The notes: a model not told the origin generated them from the sequence alone. 64,000 bases of DNA from Thermocatellispora tengchongensis (GCF_014202315.1 NZ_JACHGN010000034.1:1-64000); one strand, 5' to 3'. Positions 1 to 8,498 are shown, counted from the stretch's first letter. A program made the numbers and translations.

Positions 1-376
1 GTCGACTGCTGTCTTACCGGGAGCCTCTTGTCATGCCAACCCGGTCCCGGCCCCACCCCTGCTGACCTGCGCGATCAGGTTGGAAAAGCCTCAGTTCGGC
101 ACTCCAACTTCTCGTCCCGTGACACGGTCACAAGCTCGTCCAGCACCCGAGCGACGGAGAGTGAACACTTGGGACGAAGAGGACAATCGCACCCAGACTC
201 CCTCAACAGAATCTTCCGGTGACCCTAGTCCCAAGCATGGTTGGCTTAAGCTGGAGATCGTCGAGGCTCGACTGGACACCTACATGCAGGCACGCTGCGC
301 GCAAAGCTTGGATTTCGTCCGATCTTTACGGCCAGGCCCCTGTATTAGCAGCGAGAGCGCAGGGTAAGGTGAGATC
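1..376. other. Left-edge intergenic stretch, no gene recognised
   Basis: Short open frames occur on both strands, but none has a ribosome site or resembles a protein I know. Base composition is clearly lower in GC than the rest of the window. The last 20 bases carry an AAGGTGAG ribosome site for the ATPase gene that starts at 377, so the promoter of the defence pair probably lies here. I see no tRNA or att-like sequence. Confidence 0.5.
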
Positions 377-1654
377 ATGTTGATCAGGTTTGGGGCTACG
401 AACTATCGCTCCATCCGGGAGCCAGTCGAGCTGTCGATGGTGGCCATCGATCAAGATCGTGATGAGGCGCGCCCGATACCGCTGATCGGAGAAAGCCTCC
501 TGCCTCTTGCGGCGGTTTATGGGCCAAACGCCTCCGGCAAGTCAAACGTTGTAGCTGCACTCTCGTGGCTACGCGATGCAGTTGGATCCTCTCTGCGCAT
601 TTGGGAGGATGTGATACCAACCGAGCCGTTTGCCTTCGGCGACGGACCTTCCTCCACGAGTGAATTTGGTATCGAGCTTGCCATCCGAGGCGTCCGCTTC
701 GAATATTTGCTCGAAGTCGATCGCGAACATGTAGTTTACGAGGGCCTTTTTCATTATCCAGAGAAGAAACGGAGGAGAATATTTGAGCGAGAAGGATTGG
801 AGCTGAAGCTCCAAAGGGGGCTAGGCAATCTATCCGGCACTCGTGAACTAATGACGCCTAGAACACTGGCACTCTCGATCGCCCGACGGTTCGATGAGCC
901 ACTGGTGTCAGAATTTACACGAGAACTTCTAAGTATACAAAACCTTGGCCATGTGCCTAGGCGCAGAATAAGTGGGGGGCTCCGAGGTTCGTACTCTCGC
1001 TCTACATTTCGCTGGTTCGAAGGGCCGAACGACCAACTCTCCCTGTTCACCGATAGGGACTTCAGTGATAGAGTCATAGGAAGTCGCCAGCAAGCGTTGG
1101 CGCTGCTGCGCCTAGCAGACCTCGGCATCGAAGATGTAATCATAGATAATGAGGAAGTTAGCTATCCCGACTCAGAGGTGCGTACCGTACGCAGAATTCG
1201 ATTGCTCCACAAGACACCGGAGGAGAGCGTACCGTTTGACTTGAACGTCGAGTCAGAAGGGACGAAGACATGGTTTGCTTTAATCGGCCCCGTGCTAACT
1301 GCGCTGCGGCAAGGGTCGCTCATTCTCTTCGACGAGCTAGACGCAAGTCTACATCCAACTTTGTCGGCGGAATTACTGCGCATCTTCCATAACCCGGCAA
1401 CTAATCCTCACGGCGCTCAACTGATCTTCACGTCGCATGACACCAGTCTCCTGAACCATCTAAACAGGGACGAAGTGTGGCTAACCGAAAAGCAGGCCGA
1501 TGGCTCTACCCGCCTCGGCGCATTGGCAGACTTTGCCGGAGAGCGCGTGCGTAAATCACAGAACCTTGAGAATGCCTATCTCCACGGCAGGTTTGGCGCT
1601 CTACCTCAAGTAGATCAGACCGATTTATTGCGAGCCCTAGGATTAATCGGCTAA
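377..1654 (+). CDS. AAA15-family ATPase, AbiLi/RloA-like
   Basis: A 425-residue ATPase of the AAA15/OLD-related type found in abortive-infection systems. Walker A is GPNASGKS at residues 49-56 near the N-terminus (the opening FGATNYRSIRE is typical of RecF/SMC-like defence ATPases). Walker B is ILFDELDASLHP near residues 316-327, followed by the switch His in FTSHDTSLLN. The start is an ATG preceded by AAGGTGAG. Its stop overlaps the next gene as TAATG, so the two are translationally coupled. In known AbiL, RloAB and PARIS-like pairs, such an ATPase holds or licenses a toxic effector encoded next door; that role is inferred here. GC is lower than its surroundings, which suggests horizontal acquisition. 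Confidence 0.85.
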   Translation: MLIRFGATNYRSIREPVELSMVAIDQDRDEARPIPLIGESLLPLAAVYGPNASGKSNVVAALSWLRDAVGSSLRIWEDVIPTEPFAFGDGPSSTSEFGIELAIRGVRFEYLLEVDREHVVYEGLFHYPEKKRRRIFEREGLELKLQRGLGNLSGTRELMTPRTLALSIARRFDEPLVSEFTRELLSIQNLGHVPRRRISGGLRGSYSRSTFRWFEGPNDQLSLFTDRDFSDRVIGSRQQALALLRLADLGIEDVIIDNEEVSYPDSEVRTVRRIRLLHKTPEESVPFDLNVESEGTKTWFALIGPVLTALRQGSLILFDELDASLHPTLSAELLRIFHNPATNPHGAQLIFTSHDTSLLNHLNRDEVWLTEKQADGSTRLGALADFAGERVRKSQNLENAYLHGRFGALPQVDQTDLLRALGLIG

Positions 1655-2295
1655 TGGCTTTAAGTAGGCATCAAAGAGGTGGCAGGCCGCTCAAAAGGGT
1701 CCCGGAAAAGCGTCCCGAACTGCGTACGATAATAGTCTTTTGTGAGGGCCGAAATTCGGAACCGGACTACATAAATGGCTTAAAGAAACTGCCACATATA
1801 GCCGAAAACACTGCACTGAGCATACAGATCCATCCCGAGCCAGGCGTGCCGCTCACTCTGGTCAAGAGAGCTATAGAGCACAAAAACGATCCTGAAGTCG
1901 ATGAGTGCTGGTGCCTTTTCGATGTCGAATGGCCGAAAAATCATCCAAACCTAGCTCGCGCAATTGATATCGCAAGAGCGAACGAGGTAAGTCTTGCCAT
2001 ATCCAATCCATGTTTCGAGTTATGGCTGATTCTGCACCACCAGAACTGTAGTGCATTTTTGGACACGGCATCTGCGGAGCGCCTTTCCCGTTCCTTGGAC
2101 GGCCGAACAGGGAAAAGTATCGATCCTGCAGTATATATGCCTCTACGAAGGAAAGCGGGCCGACACGCTGAGCGCCTCGATGTTAGACATGAGCGAAATG
2201 GCACCGCCTTTCCACACGATAATCCATCTTCCGGGATGTATAAACTCCTACGGAGTCTCGAAGGCGAACAGCAAGATGGCCGTTCTGATTGTTAG
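1654..2295 (+). CDS. rloB: RloB/AbiLii-like effector protein
   Basis: A 213-residue protein with RloB-family hallmarks. These are FCEGRNSEPDY near residues 29-39 (TOPRIM-like acidic motif), an LFDVEW segment near 88-93 where many relatives have D-x-D, and the signature SNPCFELWLILHH near 115-129. RloB-type proteins are thought to be nuclease-like effectors partnered with an AAA15 ATPase. The ATG overlaps the stop of the ATPase gene, indicating a single transcript. The substitution of Glu for the usual second Asp of the acidic motif could be tolerated or could alter metal binding. A PARIS AriB (DUF4435) partner was considered, but the CFELW segment favours RloB. Confidence 0.8.
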   Translation: MALSRHQRGGRPLKRVPEKRPELRTIIVFCEGRNSEPDYINGLKKLPHIAENTALSIQIHPEPGVPLTLVKRAIEHKNDPEVDECWCLFDVEWPKNHPNLARAIDIARANEVSLAISNPCFELWLILHHQNCSAFLDTASAERLSRSLDGRTGKSIDPAVYMPLRRKAGRHAERLDVRHERNGTAFPHDNPSSGMYKLLRSLEGEQQDGRSDC

Positions 2296-2570
2296 GTTGA
2301 TGGCACAGCGATCACTTGATTGACCTGTAGTTTAGTCGTCCTACGGAGACTGCTCCCAAAGGGAGAGCCATTCCATCGATCTCGGTGACGATCGCCGGCT
2401 CGGTCGTGTGAGTACGAACTGTTTCGGCCGTGTATTCACCAAGTTCTTGCAATGGCGAAGGGGCAAGATTTCCAACACAGGGCGATCCCGCCAGTTGAGC
2501 AACCAAATTGAGGCGTGCCCTCGATCGAGCGGCAGGGAACGGGTCCCTCGCCATCGTCGCCCTGATGACC
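2296..2570. other. Gap downstream of defence pair, no convincing gene
   Basis: No reading frame here has a ribosome site together with a recognisable product. A weak resemblance to the start of the small AICE gene at 10503 begins near 2510 (GAGGCG followed by CTCGAT), so the element scar probably begins slightly left of its clear match at 2571. Confidence 0.4.
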
Positions 2571-2854
2571 GAACGGGACGTGGCCTTGGCCCGGCACATC
2601 TTCAACGCGGCTGGCTGTGCAGTCGCTCGCACTCGGCCAGGTAGCGCGCAGGAGATCCAGGGGCCGCCGGAAGTTGCCGCTTCCGCTGGCGCTCACCCCC
2701 GCCCAGGTGGCCTCTCCCCTCGCCCGCCGGCCGTATGACCTGAGGCACGCCGCCGTCTCCCTGTGGCTCAACGGTGGCGTTCCGGCTCCGGAGGTCGCCG
2801 GGAGGGCGGGGCACGGCGTAGACGTCCTGCTGCGGGTCTACGCCAAGTGCATCG
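2571..2854 (+). mobile_element. Scrambled remnant of a related AICE
   Basis: Three pieces of an element like the one at 5826-15778 are joined here. Bases 2571-2608 match 10626-10663 in direct orientation with two mismatches. Bases 2616-2646 and 2651-2684 are exact reverse complements of 10671-10701 and 10739-10772, so this block is inverted and has lost the 37 bases between them. Bases 2684-2854 match 15321-15491, the 3' part of the integrase gene, in direct orientation with 18 differences in 171. The scar lies beside the defence pair and fits an older insertion at the same locus that decayed through deletion and inversion. Confidence 0.85.
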
Positions 2855-3102
2855 GCCCTCTCAACCTCGGCGAGATCTTGGGTGTGTTTCGAGACTTCGC
2901 CAACGGTGTCGTCTCGTCTCCCCTGGTGCACCCACCCGGGGCCGGCGCTGCGGCCAGTGACCGCTTGCCACCGTTAATCGTCACCGCGGTGAGGAGCATA
3001 GCTGGCCCCTGGTTCTCCCCCGTCCTCCTCGTAGCTGCCGATCCCCAGGACGAGACCGCCGTGTCAAGGGGCAGCGAAGCTGATCGCGAAGCGACGCCGT
3101 AG
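2684..3102 (+). pseudogene. Integrase C-terminal fragment (tyrosine recombinase)
   Basis: The frame encodes the catalytic end of an AICE integrase: RRPYDLRHAAVSLWLNGG (active-site Arg/His box), AGHGVDVLL (third-box His) and the nucleophile Tyr in RVYAKC. Homology to the integrase at 14151-15544 stops after KCIG near 2854. The frame then runs on to a stop at 3100-3102 with unrelated residues. The arm-binding and core-binding domains are missing, so it cannot be an active recombinase. About nine bases in ten match the downstream integrase, so it came from a related element and is not a recent copy. Confidence 0.85.
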
Positions 3103-3466
3103 GCGCCCTTGACTCGGAGGGCTCGGCCGGGATACTTGAGCAGCGGGGAGGACGAGTCACGGGACTAGAAGTGGACCGGCGGCCACCAAGAGCGTCACGC
3201 TCCTGAAGTTCTCGGAAGCACCCAGGGAAACGCCTGGCTCGTGGCCCCTATACCGCACGTATCTCGCGACGGCGCTACGCCACGTCGTCCGGTGGGTTAG
3301 GGCTGAGAAACGAAACCCTGAACCGTCGATTGCCCCCAGCCATGCTGGGCGACCGGCCACAGCCAGCCGATCGTGAGGGCGGCCTTCTGGACTACTGATA
3401 TCTAGGATGGATCGGCGGAAACTTGAGCAGTGGGATACATGAACGCCATCCGAGTCGTAAACGCAA
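2855..3466. other. Gap right of the scar, no gene seen
   Basis: I find no credible gene. Two near-identical 15-base stretches containing ACTTGAGCAG occur about 290 bases apart (3134 and 3421), each near the edge of lower-GC sequence. I looked for a copy of the tRNA-Tyr 3' end, the expected att site next to an integrase 3' end, and did not find one. Confidence 0.35.
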
Positions 3467-4027
3467 TTATGGCCGATGCAGAGAAAGGGCAGCTTCGACA
3501 GCGTGGCGTGGAATGCCTACACGCTCCAGATCGAGTATTTGAATCCTGTCGAACTTGGGACGATAAGCGGACATGCTTGGATCGGTGGTTAATAGATACG
3601 AGTTAGGAAGTGGCTGAACAAGTAAGCAACTGTCCAGAGCTACGGCGTCTGCATAGTTACCCAACCAATCATCCCCTACGCCGATATGGATATCCTTTAC
3701 TTCGGACCAAGGAACAATTAGCGGGCGACTCCCCCATCTGATCAGTTTAACGTTTTGCTTGCTTATTTCTAGCCTACCTCCCAGAAAGCGCAGCGTTGTA
3801 GTCGGGGCGGCATCCGAGTTTTCAGAGCCACTTCGATCTGTCCGCCGCATCGCCGATAGATCAAAGTAGATCTGCATGGCGGCAAATATTGCCAGCAAGG
3901 CCAGGCCGCACCAAATCCATGGAACCAAGTATATAGGCATGCTTACGGTATTCGTTGCGAGATTGCTAACGAGAGGAAATGCAACCAACGCAAGCGCCCA
4001 CAGAGCGATAGCAGAGCGGTTACGCAT
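3467..4027 (-). CDS. Small two-pass membrane protein with C-terminal soluble domain
   Basis: 186 residues when started at the ATG at 4027, which has a GGGGG ribosome site about six bases upstream; an in-frame ATG at 4069 lacks one. Two hydrophobic segments occupy roughly residues 6-22 and 30-52. A cytoplasmic domain of about 120 residues follows, with alternating strands (LRFLGGRLEISKQNVKLI, then VPWSEVKDIHIGVGDDW) that recall membrane-associated PH-like domains. I do not recognise the family. It lies 55 bases downstream of the HTH/coiled-coil membrane gene on the same strand and probably shares its transcript. Its GC is low compared with the core genes. Confidence 0.65.
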   Translation of the reverse strand: MRNRSAIALWALALVAFPLVSNLATNTVSMPIYLVPWIWCGLALLAIFAAMQIYFDLSAMRRTDRSGSENSDAAPTTTLRFLGGRLEISKQNVKLIRWGSRPLIVPWSEVKDIHIGVGDDWLGNYADAVALDSCLLVQPLPNSYLLTTDPSMSAYRPKFDRIQILDLERVGIPRHAVEAALSLHRP

Positions 4028-4082
4028 ACCCTGCCCCCTACGTCCCTTCGAACACTTCGGCCACGTCAAAGCTACTTCGACT

Positions 4083-5111
4083 TTAGAACAGCCAAAGATA
4101 GCGCGGAAGTATGGCAGCGACGCCGAAGATGATCGCGGTTCCCGCTATCGTATAGAGCAAATGCGCGACACGCGATACCCCAGCTCGCTCAAGCCGCTTG
4201 ATCCCATAGGCAAACCAAATGGGAATGATTAAACCAATCAATGTGGCTATCTGAAGGAGTCGACTCCGATCGAATACCAGTTGATACATAATACCGAGGT
4301 AAGCCGGTAAGATGTACGCCGTCAAGGGTCCTATAAACCAACCAATGATACCGCCCCAGCGAATCCGATGGTTGTCGATATAGTCCTTTATGCTTTCGGG
4401 AAGGTCTATATTTGGGCGTCCGATAAGCCCTCCCATTATGGCAAACTTCTGCAGAGCTTGCTTCAGCGCAACTTCAAGATCTTGGCAGCGCTTCTCGGCC
4501 CGTTCTTTTGCCTCGCGAGCTTCCTTCAGCTTAATATTCAGTTGTTCAATTTCATCTTCAATGCCTTCTTCGGTTCGCACCAGGTAGGCATGCTTCTGCT
4601 TGCGCTGCTCTAGTTCTAGTCGTCCTCTTGCGGTTATGGCTTTGCGCGCAGGAGGCCCCTCTAATTCTCGGTGCTCCTCTCGCACTATGCCAGCCTCATT
4701 ATGCAGTGATGCTATTACATCTACAAGCGTCCGCAATCGCTCATCTGCTTGCTCCTTTAGTGCATTGGCAACCTCAAGCCTCGCTCGCAAATCTTCTAGC
4801 TCATACTGAGCATTCGTGCTCGCCCGCACGGCCTTCAATCGCAGTTGTTGTGCTCTCTCGATTTCCTCGGGAGGCAGGGGGTCTCTAGTAGCATCGGCAG
4901 CGTCCTTCAACAAGGAAGACACGAATTCAGGTGGAGGAATTCGTTGCCCGCGAAGGAAGTGTGAAATAACTCTAGGGGTCAATGATTTTTCTTGTGCATA
5001 AACTCGCATCGACTTTCCCAATTGATCAAACAAAGAGCTAAGATAGTCCGCGAGTTCGCGCGCTTCCGGCAGGAGATCTTCCGGAACAGACTTGGACCGG
5101 CTCGTGGGCAT
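4083..5111 (-). CDS. HTH, coiled-coil and transmembrane protein of unknown function
   Basis: 342 residues with a three-part architecture. Residues about 15-75 form an XRE-like helix-turn-helix region (motif near SLTPRVISHFLRGQRIPP). Residues about 85-225 are a long charged coiled coil rich in Glu, Arg, Lys and Leu heptads. Residues about 250-342 contain three or four hydrophobic segments ending in ILPRYLWLF. A membrane-anchored protein with a DNA-binding N-terminus suggests a sensor or a membrane-acting effector with self-recognition, but no function is established here. It is the first gene of a pair with 3467-4027. A palindrome at 5134-5159 lies about 25 bases upstream of the ATG and could be its own operator. 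Lower GC marks it as acquired. Confidence 0.7.
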   Translation of the reverse strand: MPTSRSKSVPEDLLPEARELADYLSSLFDQLGKSMRVYAQEKSLTPRVISHFLRGQRIPPPEFVSSLLKDAADATRDPLPPEEIERAQQLRLKAVRASTNAQYELEDLRARLEVANALKEQADERLRTLVDVIASLHNEAGIVREEHRELEGPPARKAITARGRLELEQRKQKHAYLVRTEEGIEDEIEQLNIKLKEAREAKERAEKRCQDLEVALKQALQKFAIMGGLIGRPNIDLPESIKDYIDNHRIRWGGIIGWFIGPLTAYILPAYLGIMYQLVFDRSRLLQIATLIGLIIPIWFAYGIKRLERAGVSRVAHLLYTIAGTAIIFGVAAILPRYLWLF

Positions 5112-5133
5112 AACTTACTTTGACACGGCCGGG

Positions 5134-5159
5134 CCTCACCTTACTAGTGCATGGTGAGG
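5134..5159 (-). promoter_or_regulatory. Palindromic operator candidate upstream of HTH membrane gene
   Basis: CCTCACC at 5134-5140 and GGTGAGG at 5153-5159 form a perfect 7-base inverted repeat with a 12-base spacer. It lies directly upstream of the gene starting at 5111. The position and symmetry suit autoregulation by the encoded HTH domain. That link is inferred. Confidence 0.45.
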
Positions 5160-5825
5160 ATCACTGGCCGAGAACGAACCTTGACCGCCAGAAGATCGAC
5201 CATGCAGCCTATAGCAGTGCGGTCTAAAGTGGGACAAGTCTGTACGACATGGCTATAGTGCACGTCGATGCCTACCATGATCGACCACAGAGTCACGTCA
5301 GGGTTAGCAGCCGACAGCTGTGGCCTGTGATGCGCCTCGTGCAAGCTGTGTCATCGTCCCATGGCCCGTAGCCGCTTTTCTTCTATGCCCACTAGCGATC
5401 CTTTGCGCGACTGCCTCTCGGGTCCTGTCAAGAAAGCAATGAAGATGTTTTCGCTCCTTACAAGATCTCGATTCGCGGGACTAGATGGGCTCCGATGGCC
5501 GCAGCGCAATCGATCAGCGGGACAGAAAACCCGTAGCAACTCGGTGCGTACAACATCGGTGGGACAGTTTCAGGTTGCGGCGTGGCGTTGGGTGCGGCAT
5601 GAGCACTAGGACGGCGCGGCGGTATGCGGCGCGCGGCCCAGAGTCCCGCCGCCGACCGGGACCGGCCTCCAGGCCGCATGCCCGGTCGGCGTGCGGGCGG
5701 CGGGCCGAGGTGCGGCGGCGCGGCACGCCGCCGCCTTGATCCTTATGAGCGTAATTCGGCAACGATCTCGGGTGTCACCTGGAAGCGCGTGTACGGCGGG
5801 GGTGTGGGGCGGTAGCTTCGCGGGT
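5160..5825. other. Gap between accessory pair and AICE left side
   Basis: No gene is supported. GC rises from about half to the window average near 5600, which may mark the left limit of the integrative element. I searched for the tRNA-Tyr 3' sequence (TGGCAGGTCCAGGGTTCGAA) expected at an attL/attR and did not see it, so the left boundary stays undefined. Confidence 0.4.
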
Positions 5826-6386
5826 GTGACCGAGGATGCTGAGCGGACGCGTTGGGTCGTGCATGGTGAGCGGCTGGTCTATGACAACCGGTGGATTCGG
5901 TTGGGGCTGGCCGATGTGGAGATCCCGGGGGTTGAGCGGTTCGAGCATCATGTGGTGCATCTGGATCGGGCGGCCATTGCGGTGGTGCTCGATGAGCAGG
6001 ATCGGGTGCTGATGATGTGGCGGCACCGGTTCGTGTTCGACCGGTGGGGGTGGGAGTTGCCGGGCGGGCTGATCGAGGCCGGCGAGGACGCGCTTGCCAC
6101 CGCTGCGCGGGAGGTGGAGGAGGAGACCGGGTATCGGCCCAAAGAGATCGAGCCTCTTGTCACCTACCAACCGATGGCGGGCATGGTGGACTCCGAGCAC
6201 TGCCTGTTCCTGGCGCGTGGGGCCGAGTTCGTCGGGGAGCCGACCGGGGAGATCGAGGCGGATCTCATCCGGTGGGTGCCGATGGCGGAGATCCCTCAGA
6301 TGATCGCTCAGGGGGACATCTGGACCTCGGGGACGCTCATCGGGTTATACGCGGCTCGGGAACGGCTCGGCTCGGGGCGCGGGTAG
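5826..6386 (+). CDS. Nudix hydrolase
   Basis: 186 residues from the GTG at 5826. A complete Nudix box is visible: GLIEAGE, seven residues, then REVEEETGY, which supplies the metal-binding glutamates. The fold resembles ADP-ribose pyrophosphatase-like hydrolases, with WELPGG just before the box. Nudix genes next to an HTH regulator are common passengers of AICEs, where the pair is linked to control of the element, although the substrate is unknown. It converges with the HTH gene at 6393-7610, with only a few bases between stops. In-frame starts further left would add an unrelated Arg-rich leader, so the GTG was preferred. Confidence 0.85.
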   Translation: MTEDAERTRWVVHGERLVYDNRWIRLGLADVEIPGVERFEHHVVHLDRAAIAVVLDEQDRVLMMWRHRFVFDRWGWELPGGLIEAGEDALATAAREVEEETGYRPKEIEPLVTYQPMAGMVDSEHCLFLARGAEFVGEPTGEIEADLIRWVPMAEIPQMIAQGDIWTSGTLIGLYAARERLGSGRG

Positions 6387-6392
6387 ACCCTT

Positions 6393-7610
6393 CTAGCTCA
6401 GGGCGCGCTTCGTCAGGCGGGCCACCTCTTCTATGCGGCGGCGCTGGCGGCGGGAGCCGGTCATCGTGGCGAGCTGCTGGGCGCGGTGGATGTGTGGGAG
6501 GGCGGCTTCGGGTTCGCCGGCGGCGAGTAGGGCGTGGGCGAGGTCGCAGCGGGTTCCGGCTTCGGCGCGGTTGTAGGTGCCGTCCATGCCGGCGAGGGCG
6601 GAGCGGAGGTCTTCGGCGGTGTCGGGGTCGCCGAAGTGGAGGAGGCAGCTTCCGCGCCAGCGGGCGAGGTGGGCCGTGTTGAGTGAGATGTAGGGCATGG
6701 CGGGGTCGTGGCCGTTGTCGCCGAGCAGGGTAGCGGCCTGGTCCAGGGCGGTGCGGCAGGTCTTCTCGTCGCCGAGGATGGCGGCGAGTTCGGCTTCCGC
6801 GGCTGACAGCCATGTGCGGGTGAGTGCGGGGATGCGGCTGCGGTAGGTGGCATGGACGTACTGGAGTAGCTCAGTGGCTTCGGCCGGTCGGCCGAGGTCG
6901 GCCAGGACGTACGCCTGTTCGCCGGAGACGTAGGCGAGTACGGCGGGGTCGTCGGCTTCGCGGGCGGCGCTCTTGGCGCGTTCGTAGTGCTGCCATGCAT
7001 CCGACAGGCCGCACATGTCGATGGCCTGCCATCCGGCGAGTGAGGCGGTCTCGGCGAGGATATGGGCGAGTTTGGCGCGGATTCCGGGCCGCACAGCGTG
7101 GTGTAGTGCACGTGCTACCTGGTTGCTTTGTGCGCGCATTTTGTCCGCAATGGCCACGGCGCCGAGTTTTCGGTCCATTAGGCGGAGATTGTTGGTATCG
7201 ACGTTGAGGATGGCGACCATGGTGGAGTCGATGGACGCGGCGGCGTCCAATCGCGCGGTCAATTCCTCGTGCTGCTGGCGTTGCTCGTGGTCGTCGGCTC
7301 CGTCGAATGCGTCGGTGTGCGTTGCGCCTACGCCGAAGAGGGTTCGGGCGTGGTCGGGCAGGCCGAGTCCTGTGGCGATGCGCTCGTAGACCTCTAGCTC
7401 GGTGACCTGGATCAATCCGCGCATGTAGCGGCTGATCCGGCCCTGGGAGATGCCGGTTGCGGCGCCTATGCGGGCCTGGCTGGCGCCGGCGTACTTCCTG
7501 GCAAGCTCGAACAATCCGGGAATGTCGCGACGTTTGAGAACTTCGCGCGTTTGCTCCCGCTCCCATACCTCGTCGGGAATCTTGATCGGTTCGAAAGCCT
7601 GCTCACGCAA
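6393..7610 (-). CDS. XRE-family regulator with TPR-like C-terminal region
   Basis: 405 residues from a TTG at 7610, chosen because GGAGG sits six bases upstream. The N-terminus has an XRE helix-turn-helix (YAGASQARIGAATGISQGRISRYMRG, split here as SQARIGAATGIS then GRISRYMRG, near residues 42-66). The rest is Ala/Leu-rich helical repeat sequence resembling the tetratricopeptide arrays of actinobacterial regulators. Such HTH-TPR proteins often sit opposite or beside a Nudix gene in integrative elements. It diverges from the cargo gene at 7735, leaving about 110 bases for two promoters. Confidence 0.8.
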   Translation of the reverse strand: MREQAFEPIKIPDEVWEREQTREVLKRRDIPGLFELARKYAGASQARIGAATGISQGRISRYMRGLIQVTELEVYERIATGLGLPDHARTLFGVGATHTDAFDGADDHEQRQQHEELTARLDAAASIDSTMVAILNVDTNNLRLMDRKLGAVAIADKMRAQSNQVARALHHAVRPGIRAKLAHILAETASLAGWQAIDMCGLSDAWQHYERAKSAAREADDPAVLAYVSGEQAYVLADLGRPAEATELLQYVHATYRSRIPALTRTWLSAAEAELAAILGDEKTCRTALDQAATLLGDNGHDPAMPYISLNTAHLARWRGSCLLHFGDPDTAEDLRSALAGMDGTYNRAEAGTRCDLAHALLAAGEPEAALPHIHRAQQLATMTGSRRQRRRIEEVARLTKRALS

Positions 7611-7734
7611 GTCGTACCTCCGGGTGGTCTCGTCCGTGAGGTTGTGCGACGTGCTAGTGCTGAAACTCTATATGCCTCAGGGGAATATGCGTGAGGAATA
7701 GAGCCAAGCGGTTTGCGTGCGGATGCTTTCCTGC

Positions 7735-8148
7735 ATGACAGAACCGGTTAGGTGCGATGCATGCGGCGGTCGCGGGTGGAAGATCGTCACACGTCGGGGC
7801 TACGTGGCGGCGTCGATGCTGGGCACGGCCACCTCGTCGCGGGAGGACTGTCTCTATTGCGACGGGCCGGCGCCGACGTTGGAGATGTTCGACTGGGAGG
7901 TGCTTCTCCCGGCCGAGGGTGGCGAGGAGCGGGTGAGCGCGTCCGGTGCGAACTCCGGTCAGGCGACCGCGATGGACGAGCTGCGCAACGCCCTGCGGCG
8001 GACCGAGCCGCGTGAGGGGGCATGGGGGCGGATCACGCGGCGGACCTACGAGTTCGGGGCGCCGGTTGACGACTGGCGGCGTGAGCTGGTCTTCACTGCG
8101 GTGCTGGACCTGGCGGGCTCGGTGCGCTTCACGCGGGCGGAGTTGTGA
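7735..8148 (+). CDS. Hypothetical protein with paired CxxC zinc motif
   Basis: 137 residues if started at the ATG at 7735; a GTG at 7717 would add six. CDACGGRGW at the N-terminus and CLYCDG some 30 residues later form a four-cysteine zinc-binding site similar to half of a DnaJ-type zinc finger. The remainder has no motif I recognise. It overlaps the next gene by GTGA, so 7735, 8145 and 8498 form one translationally coupled cargo operon inside the AICE. Function unknown. Confidence 0.6.
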   Translation: MTEPVRCDACGGRGWKIVTRRGYVAASMLGTATSSREDCLYCDGPAPTLEMFDWEVLLPAEGGEERVSASGANSGQATAMDELRNALRRTEPREGAWGRITRRTYEFGAPVDDWRRELVFTAVLDLAGSVRFTRAEL

Positions 8149-8498
8149 ACGGCGCGGCGTCCTACTCGGGCGCGGATGCGGCCCTGATCGCGGCCTGGTG
8201 GTTGCTGGATGAGCTGAAGGCACTTGGGGTCGGTGGCGAGGTCATCGGCGGATATGGCCTGGCGGTGGTGCCGGTCTGGACGGATCTGCTCGTGTGGACT
8301 GATGGCCAGTACTTCTGGTGGCGGCTGGACTGGAACGCCCGGACGCGGCGATACAGCTATGCCTGGCATTCGGTGACCGATCCGGAGCGGGCGGCGCGAC
8401 GGGTCGCGTTCCGCTTGGCGGATCTGCGCAATACGGCCCTGCGAGTCACGTCCGCTGTTGGGCCTGAAGTCAACCCTTCTGTCGGGGGTGCGATTTGA
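8145..8498 (+). CDS. Hypothetical AICE cargo protein, Trp-rich
   Basis: 117 residues, starting with GTG overlapping the previous stop. Tryptophans and tyrosines cluster in the middle (VPVWTDLLVWTDGQYFWW), a pattern of a small beta-rich fold. I recognise no family, signal peptide or membrane segment. Its stop overlaps the ATG of the following gene (TTGATG), so the three cargo genes are probably made together. Confidence 0.6.
   Translation: MNGAASYSGADAALIAAWWLLDELKALGVGGEVIGGYGLAVVPVWTDLLVWTDGQYFWWRLDWNARTRRYSYAWHSVTDPERAARRVAFRLADLRNTALRVTSAVGPEVNPSVGGAI

Noticed and set aside
28-367. Small open frames at the left edge
   Set aside because: No ribosome sites, no recognisable products, and they overlap each other in several frames.
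1654-2295. PARIS system effector AriB
   Set aside because: The SNPCFELWLILHH segment and length fit RloB/AbiLii better than DUF4435; a profile search would decide.
2855-5825. Left att site of the AICE (copy of the tRNA-Tyr 3' end)
   Set aside because: Looked for TGGCAGGTCCAGGGTTCGAA and variants by eye; none found. The boundary may be degenerate or outside the window.
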